From NCBI GenBank assembly GCA_934229335.1, contig CAKQDQ010000038.1:1-17832 (forward strand): a DNA stretch of 17,832 bases. Direction: 5' to 3'. A model generated the notes under the pieces. That model saw only the letters and a program-made list of their open reading frames with translations, was not told the DNA's origin and ran no database searches. Of this stretch, positions 1 through 8,196 are shown piece by piece (the first letter of the stretch is position 1; every line of letters begins with the position of its first letter). This stretch comes from an uncultured Prevotella sp. (GTDB lineage: Bacteria > Bacteroidota > Bacteroidia > Bacteroidales > Bacteroidaceae). Position numbers and translations under genes: made by a program.

Positions 1-8
1 GTTTTCTT

Positions 9-101
9 ACGCATTTTTTATCTCATCTTGCTGGCTATTTTGTGGCTATTCATCAGTCACGATGCTCGCATCGCCCCATCTTCATATCCCCCAAATATCT
101 A
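9..101. repeat. 93-bp dispersed direct repeat, copy 1
   Basis: This 93-bp stretch recurs in the same orientation at 5078-5170 with only two differences by eye (C/T in the CATCGCCCC segment, C/A near the 3' end). It starts with ACGCATTTTTTATCTC and contains the short palindrome GATGCTCGCATC. I see no open reading frame of note. Its function is unknown; it could be a dispersed Bacteroidales intergenic repeat, a small-RNA relic or the end of a mobile element. Confidence 0.9.
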
Positions 102-105
102 TACA

Positions 106-360
106 TGTACGGTTGAACAAGAAGCGCCCTGAAAGGGCAACCTGCACATAGCCCAGGGTAACACCCTGGGTAATAGTCCAATGATGATGCCGCCCTGTAA
201 GGGCAAAAGCATTCGTTTTGTTGCTTCATGGTGCTTTTGCCCTTTCAGGGCGAAAATAATGCCTTGCTACAACCCAGGGTGTTACCCTGTGCTTTGTGCT
301 TTTGGGCTTTCTTGCCTAAGGCAAGTGGCAGAGCCAATAACAGCCCGTTTCAACCGTACA
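106..360. repeat. 255-bp foldback (MITE-like) repeat element
   Basis: The ends are a perfect 12-bp inverted repeat: TGTACGGTTGAA at 106-117 and its complement at 349-360. Inside, two half-units face each other. Each carries a CAGGGTAACACCCTG-type palindrome (about 152-171 left, 271-290 right) and a GCCCTGwAAGGGCAAAAGC block (about 192-210 and 231-251). The left half also has the palindrome GCCCTGAAAGGGC near 126-138, and the right half has CTTGCCTAAGGCAAG at 311-325. It has no transposase and no clear target-site duplication. The same palindromes recur at 17520-17832. The mobile-element interpretation is an inference. Confidence 0.75.
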
Positions 361-419
361 GGACGTTATTTTTTTTACCGTCACCCTACATTCTAAATTT
401 TGGATGTACTATGAATGTG

Positions 420-908
420 CTAATTTAGCTCAATCAGCTCAAGGTCCTTTATTTGTGTGCCTGATATCTTTAGGCGTACAATGGTGCGTACAGGCTGCTG
501 TCCGTATAGTCCTGCCGCTCCTGGGTTGATATGCAGTAAGGCGAGAGTGTGGTCGTACATTACCTTTGCTATGTGTGAGTGTCCTGATATGAAGAGCTGT
601 GGTGGTGTCTCTCTAATAGCGCGCGCTATTGAGCGGTCGTAACGTCCTGGATACCCTCCGATGTGCTTCATAAGCACCGTAACGTCTTCGCATCGGAAAC
701 GTTGTATCTCAGGGAACTCTCTTCTGAGTTCTGTGCCGTCGATGTTGCCGTATACCCCTCTCAGTGGTGCTATCTCTCTTAATTTGTCGGCAATGTCGAG
801 CGTGCCAAAGTCGCCAGCATGCCATATCTCGTCGCAGTCCTTGAAGTAGTGCGCGTACCTCTCGTCCCAGTGTGAGTGTGTGTCAGATATTATTCCGATG
901 GTTTTCAT
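420..908 (-). CDS. YfcE/MJ0936-family metallophosphoesterase
   Basis: A 162-aa cytoplasmic protein with no signal peptide and the full set of calcineurin-like phosphoesterase metal motifs: D9-T-H11, G-D33, G-N55-I-D, H82, and G-H110-S-H112, followed by NPG. Length and motif order fit the small YfcE/MJ0936 group of di-metal phosphodiesterases, which hydrolyse phosphodiesters in vitro but whose natural substrates are mostly unknown. The ATG overlaps the stop of the upstream glycosyltransferase gene by 4 bp (ATGA), so the two are probably translationally coupled. The family call is strong; the substrate cannot be told from sequence. Confidence 0.9.
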   Translation of the reverse strand: MKTIGIISDTHSHWDERYAHYFKDCDEIWHAGDFGTLDIADKLREIAPLRGVYGNIDGTELRREFPEIQRFRCEDVTVLMKHIGGYPGRYDRSIARAIRETPPQLFISGHSHIAKVMYDHTLALLHINPGAAGLYGQQPVRTIVRLKISGTQIKDLELIELN

Positions 909-1942
909 ATCCTATTTATGATTTGCTCTTCGTCAATGTTGTTCATGCAAGCGAAGTCGCCTCTTTCGCATGGTTTGTTTCCGAATACGGAGCATGGTCT
1001 GCATGGCATTGCGATCTGTACGCAGTCGTCTTCTCTTTGTTGCCATCCGAGGAATCCCGCGTATGGGTGTGTAGCCCCCCAGACGCTGACTACTCTTGTG
1101 CCTACGAGACTGGCGAGGTGCATATTGGCAGAGTCCATTGAAATCATGACGTTGAGTTTGGACATTAATTGCAGCTCTTTCGCCATGCTATTAAGCAGTG
1201 ATGACGCTGCTATCACGTTGCCCTGCCATTTTTGTTGCCATTGCGTCATTATTTCTCGCTCTTCTCCCCCTCCTCCGAATAGGAATATTTTGTTTTTCGG
1301 GTCTTTGGCAATGAGTTTTTCTATTACCTTTTCAGTTTTCTCTATTGGTAGAATCTTGCCTTTGTGAGCCGCGAATGGTGCTATGCCTATTGTCTTTCCC
1401 TCTATTCCGTTTAGCATCATTGCCACCTCTGGGTCTATGTGTGTGAATGTCATGACGGGTGTGTCATGCTTCACTTTGTCTATAGCTTCTATGCCAGGTA
1501 TTTGTAGTTTTCGCAGTACCTCACGGTATTTCTCAAACGATGTGCTGAGCTGCTTCATTCGTTTGTTGTTACCTTTTGCCGTCAGTGCTCTACGCTCCGC
1601 CCTTCGTTTGTCGATTTTGGCAACTCGGTATCCTGCCATACGGAATCGCATGCTGAGATAGTGTGTGCGCAGCACTCCGTGCATATCTGCCACATAGTCG
1701 TATTTTTCTGCCTTTAGCCGTGCAAAGAGTTTTGACAGCCCTCTTATGCCTTTATACTCTCCTTTTATGTCAACTCCGAGGAAGTGTACCCTCTCTCCTA
1801 ACCCGGCGAATATTGGTGCGCAAAATGGGCGTGACATTACTGTAACGTGTGCATCGGGCAATGCTGTGACGACTTCCTGCACTATGGGCGCGAGCATCGC
1901 AACGTCGCCAAGTGCAGAGAAGCGTATCATTAGTATCTTCAT
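905..1942 (-). CDS. Glycosyltransferase family 9 (heptosyltransferase-like)
   Basis: A 345-aa GT9/WaaC-WaaF-like enzyme, expected to transfer a sugar to the LPS or lipooligosaccharide core on the cytoplasmic side of the inner membrane. It begins MKILMIRFSALGDV, the typical GT9 N-terminal loop, and has the C-terminal donor-site motif MDSANMHLA (269-277) followed by VSVWGATHP. A cysteine cluster (C314, C317, C325, C332) lies near the C-terminus. The start at 1942 is supported by a well-placed promoter just upstream. The gene heads a two-gene operon with the phosphoesterase. The exact sugar donor and acceptor cannot be assigned. Confidence 0.93.
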   Translation of the reverse strand: MKILMIRFSALGDVAMLAPIVQEVVTALPDAHVTVMSRPFCAPIFAGLGERVHFLGVDIKGEYKGIRGLSKLFARLKAEKYDYVADMHGVLRTHYLSMRFRMAGYRVAKIDKRRAERRALTAKGNNKRMKQLSTSFEKYREVLRKLQIPGIEAIDKVKHDTPVMTFTHIDPEVAMMLNGIEGKTIGIAPFAAHKGKILPIEKTEKVIEKLIAKDPKNKIFLFGGGGEEREIMTQWQQKWQGNVIAASSLLNSMAKELQLMSKLNVMISMDSANMHLASLVGTRVVSVWGATHPYAGFLGWQQREDDCVQIAMPCRPCSVFGNKPCERGDFACMNNIDEEQIINRI

Positions 1943-1963
1943 TGTGGATTGTTTTTATTTCTG

Positions 1964-1994
1964 CAAAGATATAAAAAAAAAGGCAGAAATGCAA
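1964..1994 (-). promoter_or_regulatory. Bacteroidetes-type promoter for the GT9 operon
   Basis: On the minus strand TATCTTTG (1971-1964) matches the -7 consensus TAnnTTTG. A TTGC (1994-1991) lies 19 nt further upstream, close to the usual -33 TTTG spacing. Transcription would begin around 1957, giving a leader of about 15 nt before the ATG at 1942. Confidence 0.6.
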
Positions 1995-2169
1995 TTTTTT
2001 TTAATAAGCGTCACTTATTGTGTAACTATTCAGCGATGGTTATAGCCAACCAAATGAAAGTACACTCTGTGGGAATAATAATTTCTTTTAGCGTTGTTTC
2101 GTTATGGAGCCGAGTTTTTTTAACCTCGGTTTATAGTCAAACAGAAATGATTTGAGAAAAGTAATTATT

Positions 2170-2231
2170 GTGCTTCGCACTACTTTTTATAACATTAATC
2201 ATCATTAATCTAACATTAATCTCTCATTAAT
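2170..2231 (-). repeat. ATTAATG-array repeat, copy A (minus orientation)
   Basis: Read on the minus strand, this element has four ATTAATG motifs spaced 10-11 bp apart, followed by TTATAAAAA and GTGCGAAGCAC. It is nearly identical to 17411-17472 and related to 16790-16872. It lies in the 441-bp gap between the GT9 and esterase genes, which has no gene. Function unknown. Confidence 0.85.
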
Positions 2232-2316
2232 ACCTTTGCTCTCGTATATATACTCAAAAACATCATCTGAGATAGATTAATGAAAGATTAATGTTAGATT
2301 AATGGTGATTAATGTT
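2191..2316. repeat. 41-bp inverted repeat made of two opposed ATTAATG arrays
   Basis: Arm 2191-2231 and arm 2276-2316 are complementary at 39 of 41 positions by eye, with a 44-bp loop. Further out, TATATACTCAAA (about 2247-2258) is mirrored by TTTGAGTATATA (about 2364-2375), so the structure fills most of the 1943-2383 gap. The arms are A/T-rich and lack a GC stem plus U-tract, so this is not a standard intrinsic terminator. Confidence 0.85.
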
Positions 2317-2383
2317 GAAAGGTAAAAGCAACCAATATTGTTGGTATTCTCAAAATAATTTTGTTTGAGTATATAAATAGTGA

Positions 2384-3310
2384 TTATCGCAAAACAGTTG
2401 CTTTTTGTGGCATATTGCGCATGAAGCGCATGAACTCTTTTTTCCACTGTCTGCACTCTTCAGAACCTTTGTATTGTGAGGCTCCGAATCCGTGTCCTCC
2501 CACCTTATATAATATATAGCGGTGTGGCACGCCTTGCGCTGTCAGTGCCGAGTCGAGCAGTATGGCGTTTTGGTATTTCACTATGGGGTCGTCCTCGCAG
2601 TTTACGAGGAATACAGGTGGACAGTCATTGGGCACGTGTCGTTCCAGCGACAAGGAGTCGCGCAGCGTGTGCCTGTACTTGCGTATTTCTCCGAGCAGTG
2701 CTCTTCGTGAGCGTTTGTGCACGTATGGCTGCATCATTGTCACCACGGGGTATATCGGTGCCACGAAGGCGGGGCGCAGGGAGTGGCTAACGTTGATGCC
2801 GAGTGGCGCGAGGAAGTTGGTGTGATGATATACCGCGGCTGTCATTACGAGGTGTCCTCCCGCAGAGAATCCCATCGCTCCTATGCTGTCAGGGTTTATG
2901 TTCCACCGTTCAGCGTGTTGCCTCACGGTGTGCAGTGCCATCTGTAGGTCTTGTATCATCATGGGGTGGCGTCGTCCGGGTATGAGGAGGCGTGAGTGTG
3001 TGACGTACTGAAATATGCCCTGCACTCTATAGTTGAGCACGAAGGCGGCAATGCCGTTGCTCTGCAACCATCGCGCCACCTGCACTCCTTCAGTCTCGCG
3101 GTCGTGCCAACAGTAGCTACCGCCAGGACAGACGATGACTGCCGCTGTGGGACGACGCGAAGGTTGGTTGAGGGTGTCGGGCAGATAGACGTCGAGCGTG
3201 ACGCTACGTGCGTGTACCTTGGTGTCGTGCCAAAGTCGTATGCGCTGTTGTGACATTGCCGTGAGCGACGTCAGCGCAAGAAGTAGTTGTAGTATTATTA
3301 TACGTAACAT
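2384..3310 (-). CDS. Secreted alpha/beta-hydrolase esterase (BD-FAE/acetyl-xylan-esterase-like)
   Basis: A 308-aa protein with an N-terminal signal peptide (about residues 1-20, ending LTAMS) and an alpha/beta-hydrolase fold. Seen in the sequence: oxyanion-hole CPGGSY (61-66), nucleophile elbow GFSAGG with Ser149, acid EDDPIV (Asp241 most likely), and His273 in GGHGFG. This motif set fits the BD-FAE/xylan-esterase-like family that removes acyl groups from plant polysaccharides or oligosaccharides in the periplasm. It lies 31 bp downstream of the MFS gene on the same strand, so co-transcription is likely. A sugar-uptake plus deacylation role is inferred; substrate unknown. Confidence 0.88.
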   Translation of the reverse strand: MLRIIILQLLLALTSLTAMSQQRIRLWHDTKVHARSVTLDVYLPDTLNQPSRRPTAAVIVCPGGSYCWHDRETEGVQVARWLQSNGIAAFVLNYRVQGIFQYVTHSRLLIPGRRHPMMIQDLQMALHTVRQHAERWNINPDSIGAMGFSAGGHLVMTAAVYHHTNFLAPLGINVSHSLRPAFVAPIYPVVTMMQPYVHKRSRRALLGEIRKYRHTLRDSLSLERHVPNDCPPVFLVNCEDDPIVKYQNAILLDSALTAQGVPHRYILYKVGGHGFGASQYKGSEECRQWKKEFMRFMRNMPQKATVLR

Positions 3311-3341
3311 TTACAAGGGTGTTTCTATAACTCTCTCTCTG

Positions 3342-4508
3342 CTACCCTTTCTTCATATTGAAGACGTAGTAGTAGAGCATAATCATGAGCAGCACAGAGG
3401 CGAGCATTACTATTACTCCTGCCTCTATTCCTAACCAGTCGCTTACGAACGCCATGAACATTGGCAACACGGCACCTCCGCTGAAGGCTGTCACGGTGAG
3501 TGCGCTCGACTCTTCGCGCTGCATGGGGAAGAGCTTGAGTATCTTACAGAATGATATGGCGAAGATGTTGGCACTGCCTACGCCAGTGAGGGCAATGCTT
3601 GCGAGTAGCATGAATTCGGACGTGCTGAATAGTAGCACCACTAACGATACCGCCATGACAGACACACAAGCGAAGAAGTTGCGTTTGTTGCTCACGTTGC
3701 TCAGTGTTAAGGCTCCTACGAGGCAGCCAAAGCTTCGCGTCAGGTAGTATATGCCACTGGAGTGTATGGCGTCTACTATGCTTACCCCTAGTCGCTCGCT
3801 CAGCAGTTCGGGCATGATGGCTCCCATGCCGACATCGATGCCCATGTTGCAGAAGACGATGAAAAAGGTGAAGAGCACTATGGGCATCTTCAGCAGCTTT
3901 ACGTGTTGCATAGGGGCTGCGCGCCTTTCTGTTTCTGGTTCTAACGGTGTCATGGCGAAGAGGGCAAAGGCGAATACTGCTAACACGGCGTAGACTACGC
4001 AGAGCAGTGACCACTCGAAGCTGCGATGTGGACCTATAGCCGACGCGCTTGCCACGATGGTGAGCGGTGCTATCATGGTGGGCATGAAGCGTAGGCACTG
4101 ACCAAGGCTGAACAGTGGCAGGAGGTTTTCGCTCTTTACTATTGAAGCGAGCAGCGGCACCAAGGACGATAATAGTATGGTGCCTCCTGTGCCGAGAAGT
4201 ATAAGGGATATGCTGACGATGACGCCCACGCCTCGGTCTGCCAACGGTAACAACGCGCCTATGGCGATAACGAAGAGTGAGAGCATGATGGTGCGCTTAC
4301 TGCCGAATTGCTCAGTAAGACGGTATGCGGGATATGTCAACAAGGGACACATCAAATATGCTATTGTGGGTAGAAGTGAGGAAACGGAGGCACTGTTGGC
4401 TGCGCTTATTTTTACGTAATTGGAAGATATAGCGGCAAAGTCTGCAAAGCCCATAACGAAGAAGCTTAGCAGAATGGGAATGAGTGCGAGTTTCTTGATG
4501 CTTGACAT
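3342..4508 (-). CDS. MFS transporter, 12-helix
   Basis: A 388-aa integral inner-membrane protein with about twelve hydrophobic segments in two halves, separated by a charged loop around residues 195-215 (EPETERRAAP). The loop between helices 2 and 3 has EQFGSKRTIM, close to the MFS signature GxxxDRxGRR. Length and look fit the sugar or small-solute branches of the major facilitator superfamily. It precedes the secreted esterase gene by 31 bp and follows the sugar-sensor HTCS on the same strand, which suggests, without proving, that it imports a product released by the esterase. Substrate cannot be assigned. Confidence 0.88.
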   Translation of the reverse strand: MSSIKKLALIPILLSFFVMGFADFAAISSNYVKISAANSASVSSLLPTIAYLMCPLLTYPAYRLTEQFGSKRTIMLSLFVIAIGALLPLADRGVGVIVSISLILLGTGGTILLSSLVPLLASIVKSENLLPLFSLGQCLRFMPTMIAPLTIVASASAIGPHRSFEWSLLCVVYAVLAVFAFALFAMTPLEPETERRAAPMQHVKLLKMPIVLFTFFIVFCNMGIDVGMGAIMPELLSERLGVSIVDAIHSSGIYYLTRSFGCLVGALTLSNVSNKRNFFACVSVMAVSLVVLLFSTSEFMLLASIALTGVGSANIFAISFCKILKLFPMQREESSALTVTAFSGGAVLPMFMAFVSDWLGIEAGVIVMLASVLLMIMLYYYVFNMKKG

Positions 4509-5077
4509 AGTTATTTCACTGCTGTTAGTTTTTTGTCTTTACGTTTTTAATGTCGAAACATAAAGGAATGTTGTTGCGAAATAACTGAACTTTTCTTTTT
4601 TTTATTACTGACGCCATATTTTATCTATCTATATATTATAAGGAGGCGTCATAATAAAAAAATGTTATCCTTGAATAAAACCTTTATAACCTCTCGGTTA
4701 ACTACTGCCTATCTATTTAGCCTGAAATACGAATCTTTTTAAGTGTGTTTTCTTTTCTCTGTTATTGCAAAACTATCCTCCTTGTTTGCATTTCTTAAAT
4801 CCTAAATTGTTTACCTAATTATTAATCAGTTTACCTAATACCGAAAATAAGCTATTCTTTTGTTTGTTGTCTATTTCATATTTCTGCTGCAAAGGTAGTA
4901 ATTTTCTTTTAACTACACTACTACAGATGTTACATAATATGCAAAAAATCGTTCAATGTATCATTTTTTGTGTATTTTACGCCTGTTTTTATGTATCAAG
5001 GTAACATTTGTTCTACCTTTAGTAATGTTAAAAAAATAACTTTATCAATTTTTATATTGTTAGAGTAATGTTGTCTA
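4509..5077 (-). other. Gene-free gap / possible long leader of the MFS gene
   Basis: No coding region is visible here. The minus strand has a perfect -7 element TACCTTTG at 4897-4890, which would give a leader of about 375 nt before the MFS start at 4508, but no clear -33 TTTG. A weaker TATGTTTC lies at 4562-4555. An inverted repeat with arms 4597-4615 and 4645-4662 (one bulged C, 29-nt loop) sits inside this putative leader. The region is very A/T-rich. No riboswitch family is recognisable. Confidence 0.4.
4890..4897 (-). promoter_or_regulatory. Candidate -7 promoter element upstream of the MFS/esterase genes
   Basis: TACCTTTG followed by GC on the minus strand is a full match to TAnnTTTG. 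No TTTG is seen at the -33 distance, so the call rests on one element and would imply an unusually long leader. Confidence 0.35.
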
Positions 5078-5170
5078 ACGCATTTTTTATCTCATCTTGC
5101 TGGCTATTTTGTGGCTATTCATCAGTCACGATGCTCGCATCGCTCCATCTTCATATCCCCAAAATATCTA
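5078..5170. repeat. 93-bp dispersed direct repeat, copy 2
   Basis: Second copy of the repeat at 9-101, same orientation, two differences by eye. It lies 97 bp past the stop codon of the HTCS gene. The two copies bracket a 5-kb block of four genes. Confidence 0.9.
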
Positions 5171-5267
5171 AGCAATCTGAGGCAAAAACTGCGTAAGTTA
5201 TTTTTTCAACATTACTTAGCAGTATGTGGAGCAGATTTTCGCAGGTGATTCTTAGTGTGCACAGAGC

Positions 5268-8024
5268 CTACATTTCAGTAGGCAGTGTGCCATATTCTTC
5301 TTTGAAACACTTGCTGAAATACGACGGTGTGGCAAATCCTACCTTGTAGGCTACCTCCGCTACCGTTCCGTCGTGTGCTTGCAGTAGCTGCCGTGCTTTT
5401 GTCAGTCTTGCCTTGCGTAGTATCTCGACAGGCGTGAAGCCTGTCAGTGCTTTTACCTTTCGGTAGAGCTGCACTCTGCTCATGCCCATTCGCTCTCCTA
5501 TCTCCTCTACGCTTAGTTCGCTGTCTTCCATAGAAGCTTCTATCACCTCTTTAAGTCGTGACATAAAGGCGTCTTCCTGCCTTTCGCTTCTGCTCTCTGG
5601 CACCTTTTCTTCTTGTTGTTGCTTTTCTGCTTTATTCTGCTCGGCGTTGCGCCAGCGTACCTTCAGCAGAGTGCGGTTGCGCAGCAAGCTCTCAGCCTGC
5701 GCCAGTAGCACACTTGATGAGAAGGGCTTTTTGAGGTAAGCGTCGGCACCGCTCGCCAGTCCCTCCACCTGTTGCTCGTTGAGAGTGCGTGCCGTGAGCA
5801 GTATTACGGGTATGTGGCTGGTGACAGAGCTTTCCTTCAGCTTCTCGCACATCTCCACACCGTCCATGTATGGCATCATGACATCGCTGATGACGATGTC
5901 GGGCACATACTTTAAGGCAACGTCCAGTCCGTCACGTCCGTTTGCCGCCTCTATCACGTTGTACGTCTCCTGCATCACGGACTTTACGTATCCGCGCACC
6001 TCCGTATTGTCGTCAACAACGAGCAGCAGCGGTTTGTTCTCCTCGTAGTTCTCCGTCAGCATCTCCTTGTTTCGCTTCTCGTTGATGTCGGAGTTAGCGT
6101 AAGGTTCAAGTTGCAGTCTCAGCGCATAGTCGTCATATCCGCTTTCTCCTTCCTTCACGGCGTCGTTCTCCTCTTTATATTCTGGCTGTGTGGCAGGGAA
6201 GGTGAACAGCATCTCTACGGCAGAGTTGCCTATGCTGCGTGCCTCTACCTTGCCGTGATGCAGTTCGGTGAACGCCTTGATGTTGGCAAGACTTATCACG
6301 GTTCCGCCCGTCATTCCCTTGCTGTACTTGAAGCGTCGGAACACATCCTTTACCGACTCTTCGTCTACAGGCACTCCTCCGTTTACGCACTTCAGCGTGA
6401 AGCAGTCTTCCTCTCGTGTCAGTTTAAACGTGAGCACGGTGCCAGCAGCCGAGTATCGTAAGGCTATCTGTATGAGGTTCAGGAATATTCTGCCCATTTT
6501 CTCATAGTCAGCCTCTATCAGTTCGCCCACAGCGTCGCTGGTGTCGAGCTTTATGTACATGAACTTCTTGCGCAGCATATCGTCCACCATCTCCACCCAG
6601 TGCGTCATAGCTTCTCCGAAGTCGAAGCGTGAGAGGTGCAGGTGCATCTTGCCTTCATCCATTTTTCTGAAGTCGAGAATCTCGGTCACGAGGTTCATCA
6701 GTGCTCCAATGCTGCGGTTTACGGTCTGCAACAGTTCGCGGTTCTTTCCCTTAATATTCTTGTCGGCAAGCAACCGCTCTATGGGGTCTGCCATCAGCGT
6801 TAGCGGTGTGCGGAGCTCATGGCTCACATGGGTGTAGAATGACAGTTGCTCGTCGGTCAGCTGCTCTACCTCATGCGTCAGTTTCAGTTGTTTGTCGTAG
6901 CTCTCTTGCAGTTTCTCGCTATACTTCGCCTTGGTTACGTATGCGTAATACGCATATCCGCACGCCACTAAGAGCAACGAGGCTATCAGTGCGAGTGTCA
7001 ACAGGTATACCCTTTGGTTGTCAAGCAGATGCAGCGAGTTAGCCACCCTTGCGTGTAGGTTGTCGAGATACGCCATCTGGTTAGTGACCTCTTGGTTCTG
7101 CATATATAGCAGGTTGGCGTTGTCTTTCGTCACGAGTGCTCCCGTGAGCTTTTGGTCCGTCTTGTACTTCTCGCCCTTTAGTATGTTGAGTGCGAGTTCT
7201 ATCAGCTCGTCACCGTTGGTTGGATTGATATATGTAGCGTCGAGTATCCCATCGCACACTAACTTTATGCCTCCTTGGTCGCCAGGCAGTCCGTCTATGC
7301 CATAGAAGCGTATCTTCTTGTTTTTCAGCACTCCAGCTTCTTCTAATGCCTTTCTTACGCCCATTGCCATTTGGTCATTGGCACCATACACGGCGTCGGC
7401 GTTAGCGAGAGTGGCTATTCTCTGCTTTGCTGTCTCGTAAGCATTTTTTTCAGTCCAGTTACACTCTAACGAGTCTATCACCTCAATGCCAGGGTAGTTT
7501 CTCAGTGCATTGCGGAATCCCACGTGTCTGCCTACTGATGGCGAGGTGCCTCGTTGTCCCATTATCTCCACTACTCTGCCCTCACCTTTGAGTTGCGACA
7601 CTATGTATTGCCCCATCTGCCAACCCATCTTATAGTTGTCGGCAGCTACAAAGGCGGTATACTTCTTTGTGTCCACCTTACGGTCAAAGAGTATTATGGG
7701 TATTCCGCGGTCGTAGGCACGTTCCACGGCAGGTGTTACAGAAGTGGTAGTGTTAGGGGTGACGATTAGCAGGTCTACGCCAATGTTCACAAGGCTGTCT
7801 ATTTGTCGGGTCTGCTCTTCGTCGTTATTGAAGGCTGCAGCGAATACCATGTCTACTTCGTCTTTGGAGAACGCCAGTAGCTTCATCTCATCGTTCTGCT
7901 TATTGTGCCATACATCATCTGTAAATTGCGACACGCCAATCTGGTATCTCTTCTTGCCGCCGGTGCATGAAGAGACAATCAGTGCCAACAGTATCACTAT
8001 ATGATATAGTAAGAATTTACGCAT
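5268..8024 (-). CDS. Hybrid two-component system regulator with periplasmic sugar-binding sensor and degenerate ATPase
   Basis: A 918-aa one-protein sensor/regulator. Order: signal or anchor segment with a lipobox-like VSSC (C20); a periplasmic type I binding-protein domain (about 27-305, ribose/LacI-like); one membrane helix (about 338-362); HisKA with H402 in SHELRTPL; HATPase (about 500-610); receiver (665-780) with D671, D672, acceptor D714, T744 and K766; AraC-type HTH (822-918). The layout resembles the Bacteroides fructose sensor BT1754. The ATP-binding motifs are eroded: the N-box Asn is Ile520, G1 reads VNGGVP without its Asp, and G2 reads GTVISL without two glycines. The likely targets are the transporter and esterase genes downstream (inference). 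Confidence 0.93.
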   Translation of the reverse strand: MRKFLLYHIVILLALIVSSCTGGKKRYQIGVSQFTDDVWHNKQNDEMKLLAFSKDEVDMVFAAAFNNDEEQTRQIDSLVNIGVDLLIVTPNTTTSVTPAVERAYDRGIPIILFDRKVDTKKYTAFVAADNYKMGWQMGQYIVSQLKGEGRVVEIMGQRGTSPSVGRHVGFRNALRNYPGIEVIDSLECNWTEKNAYETAKQRIATLANADAVYGANDQMAMGVRKALEEAGVLKNKKIRFYGIDGLPGDQGGIKLVCDGILDATYINPTNGDELIELALNILKGEKYKTDQKLTGALVTKDNANLLYMQNQEVTNQMAYLDNLHARVANSLHLLDNQRVYLLTLALIASLLLVACGYAYYAYVTKAKYSEKLQESYDKQLKLTHEVEQLTDEQLSFYTHVSHELRTPLTLMADPIERLLADKNIKGKNRELLQTVNRSIGALMNLVTEILDFRKMDEGKMHLHLSRFDFGEAMTHWVEMVDDMLRKKFMYIKLDTSDAVGELIEADYEKMGRIFLNLIQIALRYSAAGTVLTFKLTREEDCFTLKCVNGGVPVDEESVKDVFRRFKYSKGMTGGTVISLANIKAFTELHHGKVEARSIGNSAVEMLFTFPATQPEYKEENDAVKEGESGYDDYALRLQLEPYANSDINEKRNKEMLTENYEENKPLLLVVDDNTEVRGYVKSVMQETYNVIEAANGRDGLDVALKYVPDIVISDVMMPYMDGVEMCEKLKESSVTSHIPVILLTARTLNEQQVEGLASGADAYLKKPFSSSVLLAQAESLLRNRTLLKVRWRNAEQNKAEKQQQEEKVPESRSERQEDAFMSRLKEVIEASMEDSELSVEEIGERMGMSRVQLYRKVKALTGFTPVEILRKARLTKARQLLQAHDGTVAEVAYKVGFATPSYFSKCFKEEYGTLPTEM

Positions 8025-8107
8025 AGTGTTGTGTATTGGGTGCTGCTTTATTAGGTTTATTACAATCCTTATATCTTAAAAATGTTGGATATATAGCTTT
8101 TTCGTTG

Positions 8108-8115
8108 CAAAGTTA
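8108..8115 (-). promoter_or_regulatory. Candidate -7 element for the HTCS gene
   Basis: TAACTTTG on the minus strand matches TAnnTTTG and would give a leader of roughly 75 nt. No good -33 TTTG is seen; a self-complementary A/T block (TTTTTTTATAAAAAAA, 8142-8157) lies just upstream. Confidence 0.45.
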
Positions 8116-8196
8116 AGAAAAAAAACTCACACCACAGCAGTTTTTTTTATAAAAAAATGGGAAATATATGATTACCTATTGTATATAATGTTTCTA

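Noticed and set aside
181..428. Two plus-strand open frames at the left end
   Set aside because: They lie inside the foldback repeat and contain translated palindromes; no sign of a real gene.
4597..4662. Bidirectional intrinsic terminator
   Set aside because: The T-run comes before and the A-run after the stem on both strands, the reverse of the layout needed for termination.
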